This document shows positions 8,337 through 16,071 of a stretch of 37,128 bases of DNA, piece by piece; within the stretch, counting starts at the first letter, position 1; the number at the start of each line of letters is the position of its first letter. This DNA is from Syntrophobacterales bacterium. Its GTDB lineage: Bacteria > Desulfobacterota > Syntrophia > Syntrophales > UBA2192. Under the pieces are notes generated by a model. It searched no databases, had not been told where the DNA came from, and was given only the letters and a program-made list of their open reading frames with translations. Position numbers and translations under genes: made by a program. Location: contig JAGPKU010000020.1 of the NCBI GenBank assembly GCA_018053845.1, forward strand, positions 1-37,128. The letters are read 5' to 3'.

Positions 8337-8366
8337 CCAAAGGGGGAAGTTGACGCCCTCCTTTGG
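8337..8366. repeat. Imperfect palindrome upstream of the YbaK-like gene
   Basis: CCAAAGGGGGAAG and CCCTCCTTTGG form an inverted repeat around TTGACG. Elements with CCAAAGG/CCTTTGG arms are a familiar dispersed repeat style. It lies about 40 nt before the start of the YbaK-like gene in the divergent spacer with xth, so it could also carry a promoter (TTGACG inside the loop). Confidence 0.4.
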
Positions 8367-8403
8367 CAAGGGATAGGCACGGAGGATTCAAGAGGATTTT
8401 CGC

Positions 8404-8931
8404 ATGTCACAGGACGTCTACCAGGCCATCCGGGACCTTCTCGAACGGATGGGGATCCCCTACGACGAGATCGAGCACCCGCCCGTCGGCTCCTGCGAGG
8501 AGTCGCTCGCCTTCCGCGGGCAGGCGGGCTGGAGCGGGGCGAGCAGCAAGTGCATCCTTTTGAAGGCCAAGGGGAGATACTGCCTGCTTGTCACCACCTC
8601 GGAAAAGGAGATCAAGGCGAGGCTCTTCAAGAAGGAGTTCGGCACGAAGGACATCCGCTTCGCCAGCCGGGAGGAGCTGATGGAAGTGACGGGCTGCGAC
8701 CCCGGCTCGGTGCCGCCCTTCGGCCACCGGGACCCGGCGCTGCCCTTCTACGTGGACGAGGACATCCTGCGGGCCGGGCATTTCATGTTCAACCCCGCCG
8801 TCCCCACGAAGAGCTTTCGGATCGGCACCGGCGATCTCCGGCGCATCTACGCCGCCGTGCCCAACCCCGTCAGCACCTTCGGCGAAGACGAGGACGAGCG
8901 CTTCGTGATCCGGGCCGTGGAGAAGGGCTAA
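8404..8931 (+). CDS. YbaK/ProX-type aminoacyl-tRNA editing (deacylase) domain protein
   Basis: This 175-residue protein matches the stand-alone editing-domain superfamily (YbaK, ProXp, PrdX), which hydrolyses mischarged tRNA, usually tRNA-Pro, in the cytoplasm. Visible family features are the N-terminal helix followed by YDEIEHPPVGSCEES, the substrate-pocket region GASSKCILLKAKGRYCLLV with a conserved lysine, and the GSVPPFGH motif followed by PFYVDEDI. Which mischarged amino acid is edited cannot be read from sequence. Its stop overlaps the start of the next gene (TAATG), so the two are translationally coupled. Confidence 0.82.
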   Translation: MSQDVYQAIRDLLERMGIPYDEIEHPPVGSCEESLAFRGQAGWSGASSKCILLKAKGRYCLLVTTSEKEIKARLFKKEFGTKDIRFASREELMEVTGCDPGSVPPFGHRDPALPFYVDEDILRAGHFMFNPAVPTKSFRIGTGDLRRIYAAVPNPVSTFGEDEDERFVIRAVEKG

Positions 8932-9590
8932 TGAACGGGCAGAAGCCGCCGCAGGGAACCCGGGGGCTGCACGGGCTCCTCGGCCCCGAACCGATGACGG
9001 TCCTGACGGATGTCCTCCTCGCGGCGGCGGCCGTGTGGGCGGGCTCTCGGGTCTACGGCGCATCCCCGGCGCCGGTGCACCGGTACTTCGCCCTGTCGTT
9101 TTTCCTGATCGCCCTGGGGACCCTCGCGGGGGCGACCATCCACGCCGTCCGGCACACGGCCCTCGTCCGGTGGGTGCCGCTTCTGTGGCGCATCACGGGG
9201 ATCGCCGTCGGCACATCCGTGACGGCCATGCTCGCCGGGACCTTCTATCACCTGCTTGCGGCCGAGGATGCCGACATCCTGCGGTGGACCGTCCTGGGCC
9301 TCTCCCTCGTCTATGCCTCCTGGATCTGGCGGGATTACCGCTTTCGCAACGTCGTCGTCTTCTACTCCGTCGTGATGGCGTTCGTCCTCGGGGCCATGGG
9401 GCTGAGCTACGTTACCACGGGCTCGCCGGGGGCGAAGCTCATCGCCGTCGCGATCCTCGTGAGCTTTGCCGCCGCCGCCGTCCAGCGCAGCGGCTTCAAG
9501 CCGGCCCGCCACTTCAACCACAACGACCTCTACCACGTGATCCAGCTGATCGGCCTGTACTTCTTCTACCGGGGCGCTCTCCTGCTCTAG
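8931..9590 (+). CDS. Seven-TM membrane protein, CREST-like histidine pattern
   Basis: I cannot name this protein of about 219 residues with certainty. It has seven probable transmembrane helices. Histidines sit near helix ends (ATIHAVRH after helix 2, TFYHLL after helix 3), and the last helix is introduced by FNHNDLYHVIQLIGLYFFYR. That layout recalls the CREST membrane hydrolase superfamily (alkaline ceramidases, PAQR/hemolysin III), where such residues bind zinc. It may belong to a bacterial DUF family (perhaps DUF6962-like). The ATG overlaps the stop of the upstream tRNA-editing gene (TAATG), which fixes the start. Membrane location is well supported; enzymatic activity is inference. Confidence 0.72.
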   Translation: MNGQKPPQGTRGLHGLLGPEPMTVLTDVLLAAAAVWAGSRVYGASPAPVHRYFALSFFLIALGTLAGATIHAVRHTALVRWVPLLWRITGIAVGTSVTAMLAGTFYHLLAAEDADILRWTVLGLSLVYASWIWRDYRFRNVVVFYSVVMAFVLGAMGLSYVTTGSPGAKLIAVAILVSFAAAAVQRSGFKPARHFNHNDLYHVIQLIGLYFFYRGALLL

Positions 9591-9682
9591 GCGTTGATCC
9601 TCTCGAGTTCCGGCAGCGTGTGCCGTCCTCGGGCCGCCGCGCTGTCCCCTTCCGACCCTCTCGCCCGCCGTTCCCGCCGGTC

Positions 9683-9711
9683 TTGACAAGCCGAAAACCG
9701 GATTTAATTTA
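9683..9711 (+). promoter_or_regulatory. Candidate promoter of the Hsp20 operon
   Basis: TTGACA at 9683-9688 is followed by AATTTA after 17 nt. The same stretch also reads CTTGACA then CCGGATTTA, close to the sigma-32 -10 element CCCCATTTA but with a slightly short spacer. It lies about 80 nt before the first Hsp20 start. No CIRCE element is seen. Confidence 0.4.
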
Positions 9712-9792
9712 TCGGCAACAAGCGAACACGGGGCATGCGAAAGATTGGGACCCCGGGCAAAACCAAAAACCTTGAAAGGAGGTTGCAGCGAT

Positions 9793-10239
9793 ATGTTCTG
9801 GCCGGAATTTGGTCGATACGGAAGGGTCTGGAGCCCCTGGCGGGAGATGGAGCGGCTGCAGCAGGACGTCAACCGTCTTCTCTCGAGTGAGAGCGCACCG
9901 TATGCCACCATGTTCCCCGCGGTCAACATCTGGGCTTCCGATCAGGATGTCATCGTGACGGCCGAGGTTCCCGGGGTCGACCCGGCGGGTCTCGACATCA
10001 CGGTAGCCGACAATGTCCTCAGGCTGTCCGGTTCGAGGAAGCCGGAGGAGCTCAAGCCCGGCGAGGTGTCCCATCGCCGGGAACGCGCGAGCGGCGAGTT
10101 CACCCGGAGCTTCCGTCTCCCCTTTGCCGTGGACTCGGGCAAGGTGGAAGCCGTCTGCGACAGGGGGGTTTTGACGGTCAGGCTGCCGCGCGCGGAGGCG
10201 GACAAACCCAGGAAGATCGCGATCAAGACGCAGAAGTGA
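9793..10239 (+). CDS. Small heat-shock protein Hsp20 (first of three)
   Basis: This 148-residue protein is a small heat-shock chaperone that binds unfolding proteins without ATP. The N-terminus (WSPWREMERLQQDVNRLL) is typical of bacterial class A Hsp20. The alpha-crystallin domain spans about residues 38-135, with VTAEVPGVDPAGLDI and the signature GVLTVRLPRAE. The tail carries an I-x-I motif (IAI), which links subunits into oligomers. I chose the start at 9793 because GGAGG sits 10 nt upstream; an in-frame ATG at 9745 lacks this. Two further Hsp20 genes follow on the same strand. Confidence 0.93.
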   Translation: MFWPEFGRYGRVWSPWREMERLQQDVNRLLSSESAPYATMFPAVNIWASDQDVIVTAEVPGVDPAGLDITVADNVLRLSGSRKPEELKPGEVSHRRERASGEFTRSFRLPFAVDSGKVEAVCDRGVLTVRLPRAEADKPRKIAIKTQK

Positions 10240-10257
10240 CGAAAGGAGGCAACCCTC

Positions 10258-10656
10258 ATGGCGGAAAAAGAGATCCAGAAGCGAGAGGCATCCTCGCCCG
10301 TTGAAACGGAGAGGACGAAGTCCATGAAGGTTTTCATCCCCCGGGTCGATATCCACGAAACCAAGGATGCCATCATCCTGCTGGCGGACATGCCCGGCGT
10401 GGATGAAAAGTCCGTCGACATCACCCTCGAGAAGAACGTGCTGACCCTCTCGGGCAGGGTCCAGCCCGCATCATACGAAGGCTACCGCGCCGCCTACGCG
10501 GAATACGATTCGGGCGATTACGAGAGGGCCTTCACCCTGTCCGACGAGATCGACCGCGACAAGATCGAGGCGTCGGTGAAAAACGGGGTCCTGAGGCTCA
10601 CCCTCCCCAAGGCGGAGCCCGTGAAGCTCAGGAAGATCAGCGTGAAATCGGCGTAA
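10258..10656 (+). CDS. Small heat-shock protein Hsp20 (second of three)
   Basis: This 132-residue Hsp20 starts with a short charged N-terminus (MAEKEIQKREASS) in place of the long aromatic one of its neighbours. The alpha-crystallin domain follows: FIPRVDIHETKDAIILLADMPGV, then VKNGVLRLTLPKAE. The tail has an I-x-V motif (ISV). The shortened N-terminal arm suggests smaller or mixed oligomers with the flanking paralogues, which is inference. AAAGGAGG lies about 9 nt upstream. It is 18 nt after the first Hsp20 gene, so the three are very likely one transcript. Confidence 0.92.
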   Translation: MAEKEIQKREASSPVETERTKSMKVFIPRVDIHETKDAIILLADMPGVDEKSVDITLEKNVLTLSGRVQPASYEGYRAAYAEYDSGDYERAFTLSDEIDRDKIEASVKNGVLRLTLPKAEPVKLRKISVKSA

Positions 10657-10689
10657 CGGCATCGCAATCCCTTGGAAAGGAGGCACACC

Positions 10690-11208
10690 ATGGCGAGCAA
10701 GATCAAGGATGTGGTCCCGGCGGGCCAGGCAAAGGCGACCCCGCCGGCGAGACGCGAGGAAGAGTTTCCTCTCTTCTCTCTCCAGAGGGAGGTCAACCGG
10801 CTCTTCGAGGATTTCTTCCGCGGGTTCGACCTCAGGCCCCTCCGCGCGGCCGAGGAGCGCTGGGGCGGGTTCACCCCGAAGATGGACCTCGAGGAGACGG
10901 AAAAGGAATACCGCATCACGGCCGAGCTCCCCGGGATGGAGGAGAAGGACGTGGAACTCATGCTGACGGGCAATTCCCTGACCCTCAAGGGGGAAAAGAA
11001 AGAGGAAAAAGAGGAGAAGGGCAAAAGCTTCTACCACGTGGAGCGCTCGTACGGAACCTTCCAGCGGACGGTCCCGCTGCCCGAGGGGATCGATCTCAAG
11101 AAGATCGACGCCGAATTCAAGAACGGCGTGCTCACCGTCAGGCTTCCCAAGACGGCGGAAGCGAAGGCCAAGGGCAGAAAGGTCCCCATCAAGACCGAGA
11201 AAAAGTGA
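10690..11208 (+). CDS. Small heat-shock protein Hsp20 (third of three)
   Basis: This protein of about 172 residues is the longest of the three Hsp20 paralogues. The N-terminal arm contains FPLFSLQREVNRLFEDFFRGF. The alpha-crystallin domain includes PKMDLEETEKEYRITAELPGM, the lysine/glutamate-rich KGEKKEEKEEKGKSFYHVERSYGTFQR and KNGVLTVRLPK. The tail has VPIKTEKK. The start at 10690 has GGAGG six nt upstream; an earlier in-frame codon at 10672 lacks an SD. A clear terminator follows the stop. The ERSYGTFQR stretch is close to that of the well-known bacterial class A Hsp20 proteins. Confidence 0.93.
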   Translation: MASKIKDVVPAGQAKATPPARREEEFPLFSLQREVNRLFEDFFRGFDLRPLRAAEERWGGFTPKMDLEETEKEYRITAELPGMEEKDVELMLTGNSLTLKGEKKEEKEEKGKSFYHVERSYGTFQRTVPLPEGIDLKKIDAEFKNGVLTVRLPKTAEAKAKGRKVPIKTEKK

Positions 11209-11210
11209 GA

Positions 11211-11244
11211 AAAAAGCCGGCCGGCGAAAGCAAGCCGGCTTTTT
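11211..11244 (+). terminator. Terminator of the Hsp20 operon
   Basis: AAAAAGCCGGC (11211-11221) pairs with GCCGGCTTTTT (11234-11244) around a 12-nt loop, 2 nt after the third Hsp20 stop. The U-tract is part of the stem end. The A-run on the opposite side lets it act for the convergent hydrolase gene as well. Confidence 0.85.
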
Positions 11245-11269
11245 CGTCGGCGGCCTGCAGCGTCAAGTT

Positions 11270-12055
11270 TCACCGGGCCGGGGAGATCCGGATTTCCATC
11301 AGGTCCTCGGCCAGCGTCAGCGGGCCCTGCCAGGTCAGCCGGCACTGGGCCGCGATGTCGGCCGCGTCGCACTCCGGGTAGAAGTGGGTGAGGACGAGCC
11401 GCCGAACCCCTGCCGCGGCCGCCGCGGCGCCTGCCTCGGAAGGGGTCAGGTGACCCTCGATTTTCATCCCGTCGGGCAGCGAGCACTCGCAGAGGAAGAG
11501 GTCGGCCCCCCGGGCAAGCTTCACGAGCTCTCCGCAGGGACCCGTGTCGCCCGAGTAGGCCACCACCGTTCCCCCGGGCGTCTCGACGCGGTACCCGATG
11601 CTGCTTTTCGTGTGGGCCATCGGCCATGACCGCACGGTGACCGGCCCGGACGTCCAGACGTCCGGACTGCGGTTGTCCAGCTCCCCCAGGGAAAAGAGGT
11701 GCCCGGGAAGGACGACCCATTCGCCGTAGACGCCGACGAGCCCGTCGAAGTGCGTCCGCAGGCCCCGGGCTCCTACCACGGTGAGGGGGCGGCGCCGCCG
11801 GGAGGTCTCGGGGTACTTGTTTGCGAACAGGAAGGAGGCCAGCTCGCCCGAGTGATCGGGGTGAAGGTGGGAGATGAAAAGCAGGTCGATCTCCCCGATG
11901 TCCGTTCCCGCCTCGAGCAGTCGACGCATCGTGCCGGGGCCGATATCGAACAGGAGTTTCCGGCCCGCCGCCTCGAGCAGGAAGGCGCAGGGGCTCCTGC
12001 GCAGCGAGGGCACGATGGTGCCGGAACCGAGAATCGTAACGAGGGCGCCTTCCAC
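11270..12055 (-). CDS. Metallo-beta-lactamase-fold hydrolase (RNase Z-like)
   Basis: This is a cytoplasmic two-metal hydrolase of about 261 residues. It has the family opening LVTILGSGTIVPS, the metal-binding motif SHLHPDHSGE, the AHTKSSIGYRVE segment, SGDTGPCGELVKLA with the bridging Asp, and a late LTHFYPE histidine. The layout is that of the RNase Z/arylsulfatase-like branch. The actual substrate (tRNA 3' end, cyclic nucleotide, ester) is uncertain. I prefer a GTG start at 12055 because AGGAG sits 9 nt upstream and the first strand then starts the protein; an ATG at 12085 would add ten residues. It lies downstream of yjbQ on the same strand. Confidence 0.85.
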   Translation of the reverse strand: MEGALVTILGSGTIVPSLRRSPCAFLLEAAGRKLLFDIGPGTMRRLLEAGTDIGEIDLLFISHLHPDHSGELASFLFANKYPETSRRRRPLTVVGARGLRTHFDGLVGVYGEWVVLPGHLFSLGELDNRSPDVWTSGPVTVRSWPMAHTKSSIGYRVETPGGTVVAYSGDTGPCGELVKLARGADLFLCECSLPDGMKIEGHLTPSEAGAAAAAAGVRRLVLTHFYPECDAADIAAQCRLTWQGPLTLAEDLMEIRISPAR

Positions 12056-12172
12056 GTCGATTCTCTCCTCATGAACCCCGGCCATGCTGCCGGCCCTTTA
12101 TGAAGCAGGTCCGAGGAACGAGGGTCAAAGAAAACCGTCGATCCTTTATCATCAGGCCTTGATCCTGTCGCG

Positions 12173-12571
12173 TCAGTCGCTTCGGATGATCTTGACGCAC
12201 ACCTGCCTCGTCCGGGGACCGTCGAACTCGCAGAGGAAGAGCGACTGCCAGGTCCCGAGAACGAGGCTTCCCTTTTCCACGATGACCGTTTCCGACGCCC
12301 CGAAGAGCGACGCCTTGATGTGGGCCGCCGAGTTGCCCTCGCCGTGCAGGTAATCGCCCCGCAGGGGGATTGTCTTGTCCATCTGCGCGAGGATATCCCT
12401 GGGCACGTCGGGATCGGCGTTTTCGTTGATCGTCACGGCCGCCGTCGTGTGGGGAACGTAGACGAGGCAGATGCCGTTGCCGACCCCGCTTTCCCGGAGG
12501 ATCGACCGGACCTGGCCCGTGATGTCGATCATCTGGGTTCGCGCCTGTGTCCTGACGAAAAATTGTCTCAT
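12173..12571 (-). CDS. yjbQ: YjbQ/UPF0047 family protein
   Basis: This 132-residue protein is a member of the small, conserved YjbQ family, annotated as secondary thiamine-phosphate synthase from weak activity in E. coli. Its true cellular role is unsettled. Signature stretches are VYVPHTTAAVTINENADPDV, LHGEGNSAAHIKASLFG and LGTWQSLFLCEFDGPRTRQV, which build the conserved His-containing pocket of the trimer. The start at 12571 has GGAGG five nt upstream; the open frame further upstream has no such signal. The MBL-fold hydrolase follows after a gap of about 90-115 nt, possibly in the same transcript. Confidence 0.9.
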   Translation of the reverse strand: MRQFFVRTQARTQMIDITGQVRSILRESGVGNGICLVYVPHTTAAVTINENADPDVPRDILAQMDKTIPLRGDYLHGEGNSAAHIKASLFGASETVIVEKGSLVLGTWQSLFLCEFDGPRTRQVCVKIIRSD

Positions 12572-13069
12572 CGCTGCCTCCCCGGTCATCCCGCGCCCTT
12601 CTCGCAGCCCCTGTCTGGTCCCGACCCCCGGTGCCATTGCCATAGCAGATTTGACCGGTCCCTGTCATCCGGTTTTGCAGGAAGTTGTCGTTTCGCCATG
12701 CCTTTCTCCACCCCTGGCCAGGGGAGGGATACCGGCGGCATGGGCCTGCAAAATTTGTGGACACGAAATGAAGGCGAGGCGTCCGCGACCCTCCTCTCGA
12801 GGGTAAGTGTTTGATTTATGGCATATATTGTGCAAAGGTTGCAGTGGTTGCCGGGGCCTAAAAAAGCTTGACAAAAAGAGCAAAATAGATAATGGTTTCA
12901 AAGGCTTTTCTTCGTGTGTGTAACTGTCTATTATTATTCGCGATTTTTGATGTGTCGCCTGAGGCCCTTTTCCTGGAAGGGTTTCGGGGATCTTTGTTTC
13001 CGTGACAGGGGGGCCGGCGGCGCAGAAGGTCGCCGGACATAGGGGCCCTTTTTTGACAAGAAGGTGAGC
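12572..13069. other. Regulatory spacer between yjbQ and the pilus operon (about 500 nt)
   Basis: I see no gene here. The stretch separates divergent transcripts and holds a perfect palindrome CCCCTGGCCAGGGG (12711-12724), a small hairpin ACCCTC/GAGGGT (12789-12805), a sigma-54 type promoter (12819-12835) and an AT-rich tract around 12860-12950. The palindrome is centred about 127 nt before the predicted transcript start, a distance usual for activator sites of sigma-54 promoters, but its sequence also resembles dispersed GC-rich repeats. The predicted leader of the pilus mRNA is about 225 nt. Confidence 0.6.
12819..12835 (+). promoter_or_regulatory. Sigma-54 (-24/-12) promoter of the pilus operon
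   Basis: TGGCAT-ATATT-GTGCA matches TGGCAC-N5-TTGCA at 9 of 11 fixed positions. The invariant GG (12820-12821) and GC (12832-12833) are exactly 10 nt apart. Predicted transcription start is about 12845. The operon downstream encodes its own sigma-54 activator, which raises confidence. Confidence 0.65.
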
Positions 13070-14980
13070 ATGGCCTCGAACCGAGAAATTTCTTCCACGG
13101 AAAAACTTCTCAACGTCATCCGGGGAAAGGCAAAGGCGGCTCCCGAGGAAGAGCCCTCCTACAGGCCCGTCGTGCCGAAGAGAAAAAAGGCCGGCCCTTT
13201 TTCGTCCCTCGCCCCCGCTTTCCAGCGGCCCGCCACGGTCGGGGTCGACATCGGCCACCAGGCCCTCCAGATGGTGAAAGTGGAAGAGACGGCCGCCGAT
13301 CAATGGAGGCTCGTCGATTTCCGGCGCGTGCCCATCCCCTCCACGACCGCCCGGGGGACGCACGAGTTCACGGGATTCCTGAAATCCGAGCTCGGGAAAT
13401 TCTGCGGCCCCGCCAAGGGTCTCCAGATCTGGAACCTCATGTCCTCGTCCAAGGTGGACGTCCGGTTCATCAAGGTCCCCAAGGTCCCGCGCAAGCAGCT
13501 CGAGAACGCCATCTACTGGACGGCCAAGCGGGAGCTTTCCTTCGAGGACATGGACACGATCCTCGATTTCGAGGTCCAGTCCGACGTGGTGGAGCAGGGC
13601 ATCAAGAAGACCTCCGTCATGGTCTACACGGTACCGAGGCGCGAGGTGGAGGCCGTCGTCGAGCTCTTCAACGACGCGGGCTACCCGCTGAGCGGCCTGA
13701 CCGTCGCTCCCTTCGCGATCCAGAACCTCTTCCGCACCAGGTGGATGCCGACCTACGGCGAAACCCTCGCCAGCCTCTACATCGGCCGCGAGGGCGCGCG
13801 GATCGACATCTACTCCCGGGGCAGCCTCATCCTGACCCGGGACATCAAGACGGGCATGAACAGCATGGTGGAGTCCCTCGTCGAGGGCTACACGGACCGC
13901 AGACGCCCCTCCACTCGGGACATGCGCTGGAGCGGCGCCGCGGAGATGGATTTCACCATCACACCCACGCAGGCCGGCAAGCTCATCATGAGCCTCGACC
14001 CCGATGCGCCGGCCCTGACTCCCGACGATGCGGGACACGACCTCTCGGAAGAGGACATCTTCGACATGGTCCGGCCGGCCCTCGACCGCCTCGTGCGCCA
14101 GGCGGAGCGCACCTTCGCCAACCTCGGCGGCGAGAAGGTGAGCCGGGTCTACATCTCGGGCGTCGTGAACGCCTACCGGCCCCTCATCGACTACATCGGG
14201 GAGCAGCTGGGGATCGAGAGCGGGGTCATGGACCCCCTGGATCCCTCCATCCCCTACATCGCCGGATACACGGCCCCCGCGACGTCCTCCGAGAAGGCGG
14301 CCCTCTCCGTGGCGTTGGGGCTTGCCCTGTCGGACAACGCGAGGACGCCCAACCTGCTGTTCACGTACAAGGAAAAGGAGAAGATGGCCACGGTGAGCCG
14401 GCTCAACCGGGTCATCCTCTTTTCCCTCGCCGGCATCATCATCACGGGGCTCACCGCCTTCGCCTGGCAGGAACGCATCGCGTCGAAGAAAAAAGCGACC
14501 ATCGCCGAGCTCAACCAGCAGCTCTCGTCGCTCAACCTCATGGTCGACACGAAGCTCATCCTCCAGATGGCGGCCAAGGACCGGGAGGAGCGGCGCCTGA
14601 AGAAGGAATACAGCGAGCGGTACCTGGGCATGGCCGTCCTGAGCGAACTGTCGGCCCTCACGCCCGAGAATGTCCGGTTCCTGAAGGTCAGGACGAGCCT
14701 CGGAAAACCCGAGGGAAAGGGCGCTCCCGCGGCCAAGGCGGCGGAAAAAGGCGCCGCGCCGGCAAAGCCGGCCGAGGCCGCGGCCAAGACCCTGGAGATC
14801 GACGGGATCGTCATGGGCGACAGGAGCATGCTCGAAGGCGCCCTCTCGAGCTACGTGCTCCGGCTCAAGGGCTCTCCCCTGGTCCGGGAGGCGACCGTGC
14901 AGCGGAGCGTCGTCGAGCCGCTGCAGCAGAACAAGGCCGAGGGGGAAGTCCTGCACTTCGTCCTGAACATCAAGCTCTAG
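13070..14980 (+). CDS. PilM-PilN fusion, type IV pilus inner-membrane assembly protein (MshI-like)
   Basis: This 636-residue protein joins two pilus proteins normally made separately. A basic N-terminal arm (1-55) precedes an actin-like ATPase domain of PilM type (about 55-420, opening VGVDIGHQALQMVKVEE with the phosphate-binding DIG). Next come a NLLFTYKEKEK segment (about 427), one TM helix (about 446-466), a coiled coil and a periplasmic PilN-like domain with a Lys/Ala/Pro-rich insert (about 543-575). In known systems PilM sits in the cytoplasm and binds the NLL motif of PilN; here the motif is built in. GspL of type II secretion has the same overall plan. It is the first gene of the pilus operon; ATG 13070 has AAGAAGG upstream, with an alternative GTG at 13064. 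Confidence 0.87.
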   Translation: MASNREISSTEKLLNVIRGKAKAAPEEEPSYRPVVPKRKKAGPFSSLAPAFQRPATVGVDIGHQALQMVKVEETAADQWRLVDFRRVPIPSTTARGTHEFTGFLKSELGKFCGPAKGLQIWNLMSSSKVDVRFIKVPKVPRKQLENAIYWTAKRELSFEDMDTILDFEVQSDVVEQGIKKTSVMVYTVPRREVEAVVELFNDAGYPLSGLTVAPFAIQNLFRTRWMPTYGETLASLYIGREGARIDIYSRGSLILTRDIKTGMNSMVESLVEGYTDRRRPSTRDMRWSGAAEMDFTITPTQAGKLIMSLDPDAPALTPDDAGHDLSEEDIFDMVRPALDRLVRQAERTFANLGGEKVSRVYISGVVNAYRPLIDYIGEQLGIESGVMDPLDPSIPYIAGYTAPATSSEKAALSVALGLALSDNARTPNLLFTYKEKEKMATVSRLNRVILFSLAGIIITGLTAFAWQERIASKKKATIAELNQQLSSLNLMVDTKLILQMAAKDREERRLKKEYSERYLGMAVLSELSALTPENVRFLKVRTSLGKPEGKGAPAAKAAEKGAAPAKPAEAAAKTLEIDGIVMGDRSMLEGALSSYVLRLKGSPLVREATVQRSVVEPLQQNKAEGEVLHFVLNIKL

Positions 14981-14991
14981 CCGGGTGAACC

Positions 14992-15525
14992 ATGGAACTG
15001 CGGAAAAACATCCCCTTCGCGACGCGAAGCCTGACGCTGCTGATCGCAGGGCTCGGCATCATCCTGATTCTCGTCTGGATCGGGTTCTACAACCACCGGA
15101 CGATCGCCCGGCTGGACCGGGAGATCCACGAGCTCAACACGAAGATCAACACCCACCAGAGCTACGCGCCCATGACCAAGCAGCTCTTCGACCGGATGAA
15201 GGTCAAGACGGAGCGGCATCTCCCGCTGCCGGCGAAGGCGAAACTCTCCGCGGAGCAGAAGGACCGGATCTCGCTGATCTTCCGCGACATGGCCCAGAAG
15301 GCGAAGCTCGACCTCGTGTCCGTCAACCCCGACATCAACTCCCTGGTCGGCGGCTCGACGGTCCTGCTCGTGCATGCGACCCTGAAGGGGGATTACTACC
15401 AGTTCCGCAATTTCCTGATCGAGCTGGGCGACCGGCCCTACCTCGAGAAGATCGAGGAGATCGAGATCCAGCAGGTGCCGGGGACCAAGGAATTCCGGCT
15501 CAAGGTGTGGCTCGCCGTCGGCTGA
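14992..15525 (+). CDS. PilO/MshJ-like pilus alignment-complex protein
   Basis: This 177-residue protein has a short cytoplasmic start, one TM helix (about 14-34, LTLLIAGLGIILILVWIGF), a coiled coil (about 38-75) and a small periplasmic ferredoxin-like domain. The YYQFRNFLIELGDRPYLEKIEEIEI stretch within it is typical of PilO/GspM proteins. Its role is to pair with the PilN-like domain of the preceding fusion and form the inner-membrane frame that connects the motor to the secretin. It starts 11 nt after the fusion gene. Sequence of this family is poorly conserved, so the call rests on architecture and position. Confidence 0.82.
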   Translation: MELRKNIPFATRSLTLLIAGLGIILILVWIGFYNHRTIARLDREIHELNTKINTHQSYAPMTKQLFDRMKVKTERHLPLPAKAKLSAEQKDRISLIFRDMAQKAKLDLVSVNPDINSLVGGSTVLLVHATLKGDYYQFRNFLIELGDRPYLEKIEEIEIQQVPGTKEFRLKVWLAVG

Positions 15526-15570
15526 CCGGCCTCGGCCGGCTTCCGCACGGACGACAGGGGGAAGTGCTCC

Positions 15571-16059
15571 ATGAGCAAGCGTGAAAAGATCATCGTCGGC
15601 ATCATGATTTTCTCGATCCTCTTTGCCCTCGTGTATTATCTCTCGCCCGCCGTCACGGGGCAGGGGGCCAAGCCGGCGGAGCAGTACACGGGCTCGGAGA
15701 AGATCATTCAGGAGATCGCCGCGGAGCTCAAGAAGGTGGCATCCTCGCCGACGGAGAATTACGTGATCGCCAGGGCGGAAGCGGCCTGGGCGAAGGATCC
15801 CTTTTACAAGAAGGTCATGCCCGCGGCGGCCAAGGCGGGCCCCGGCGGGACGGGCGGCCCCGACATCGTTTACTCGGGGTTTGTCGACATGGGCGGGAAG
15901 AAACTGGCCGTCATCAACGGCAACACCTACCAGGTCGGCGAGAAGCTCGATTTCGGCGGCGCCTTCTATCTCAAGAGCGTGGAAGCCACCCGGGTGGTGA
16001 TCAACGACCGGCAGAGCCAGAGAAACATCGTCATCAAACTGAAGGACGAAACCTTCTAG
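15571..16059 (+). CDS. PilP/MshK-like pilus periplasmic linker protein
   Basis: This 162-residue protein has an N-terminal TM anchor (about 8-27, IIVGIMIFSILFALVYYLS), a helical linker and a C-terminal beta domain. That domain contains YSGFVDMGGKKLAVINGNTYQVGEKL, followed by VEATRVVINDR. The beta domain matches the homology region of PilP/GspC/GspB, which contacts the N-terminal domains of the secretin. PilP is usually a lipoprotein; here it is TM-anchored as in MshK and GspC. It lies between the PilO-like gene and the secretin, the position expected for mshK. Confidence 0.8.
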   Translation: MSKREKIIVGIMIFSILFALVYYLSPAVTGQGAKPAEQYTGSEKIIQEIAAELKKVASSPTENYVIARAEAAWAKDPFYKKVMPAAAKAGPGGTGGPDIVYSGFVDMGGKKLAVINGNTYQVGEKLDFGGAFYLKSVEATRVVINDRQSQRNIVIKLKDETF

Positions 16060-16071
16060 AGGAGACAGGCC

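Noticed and set aside
9591-9792. CIRCE (HrcA) operator before the Hsp20 genes
   Set aside because: The TTAGCACTC-N9-GAGTGCTAA inverted repeat is not present in the spacer.
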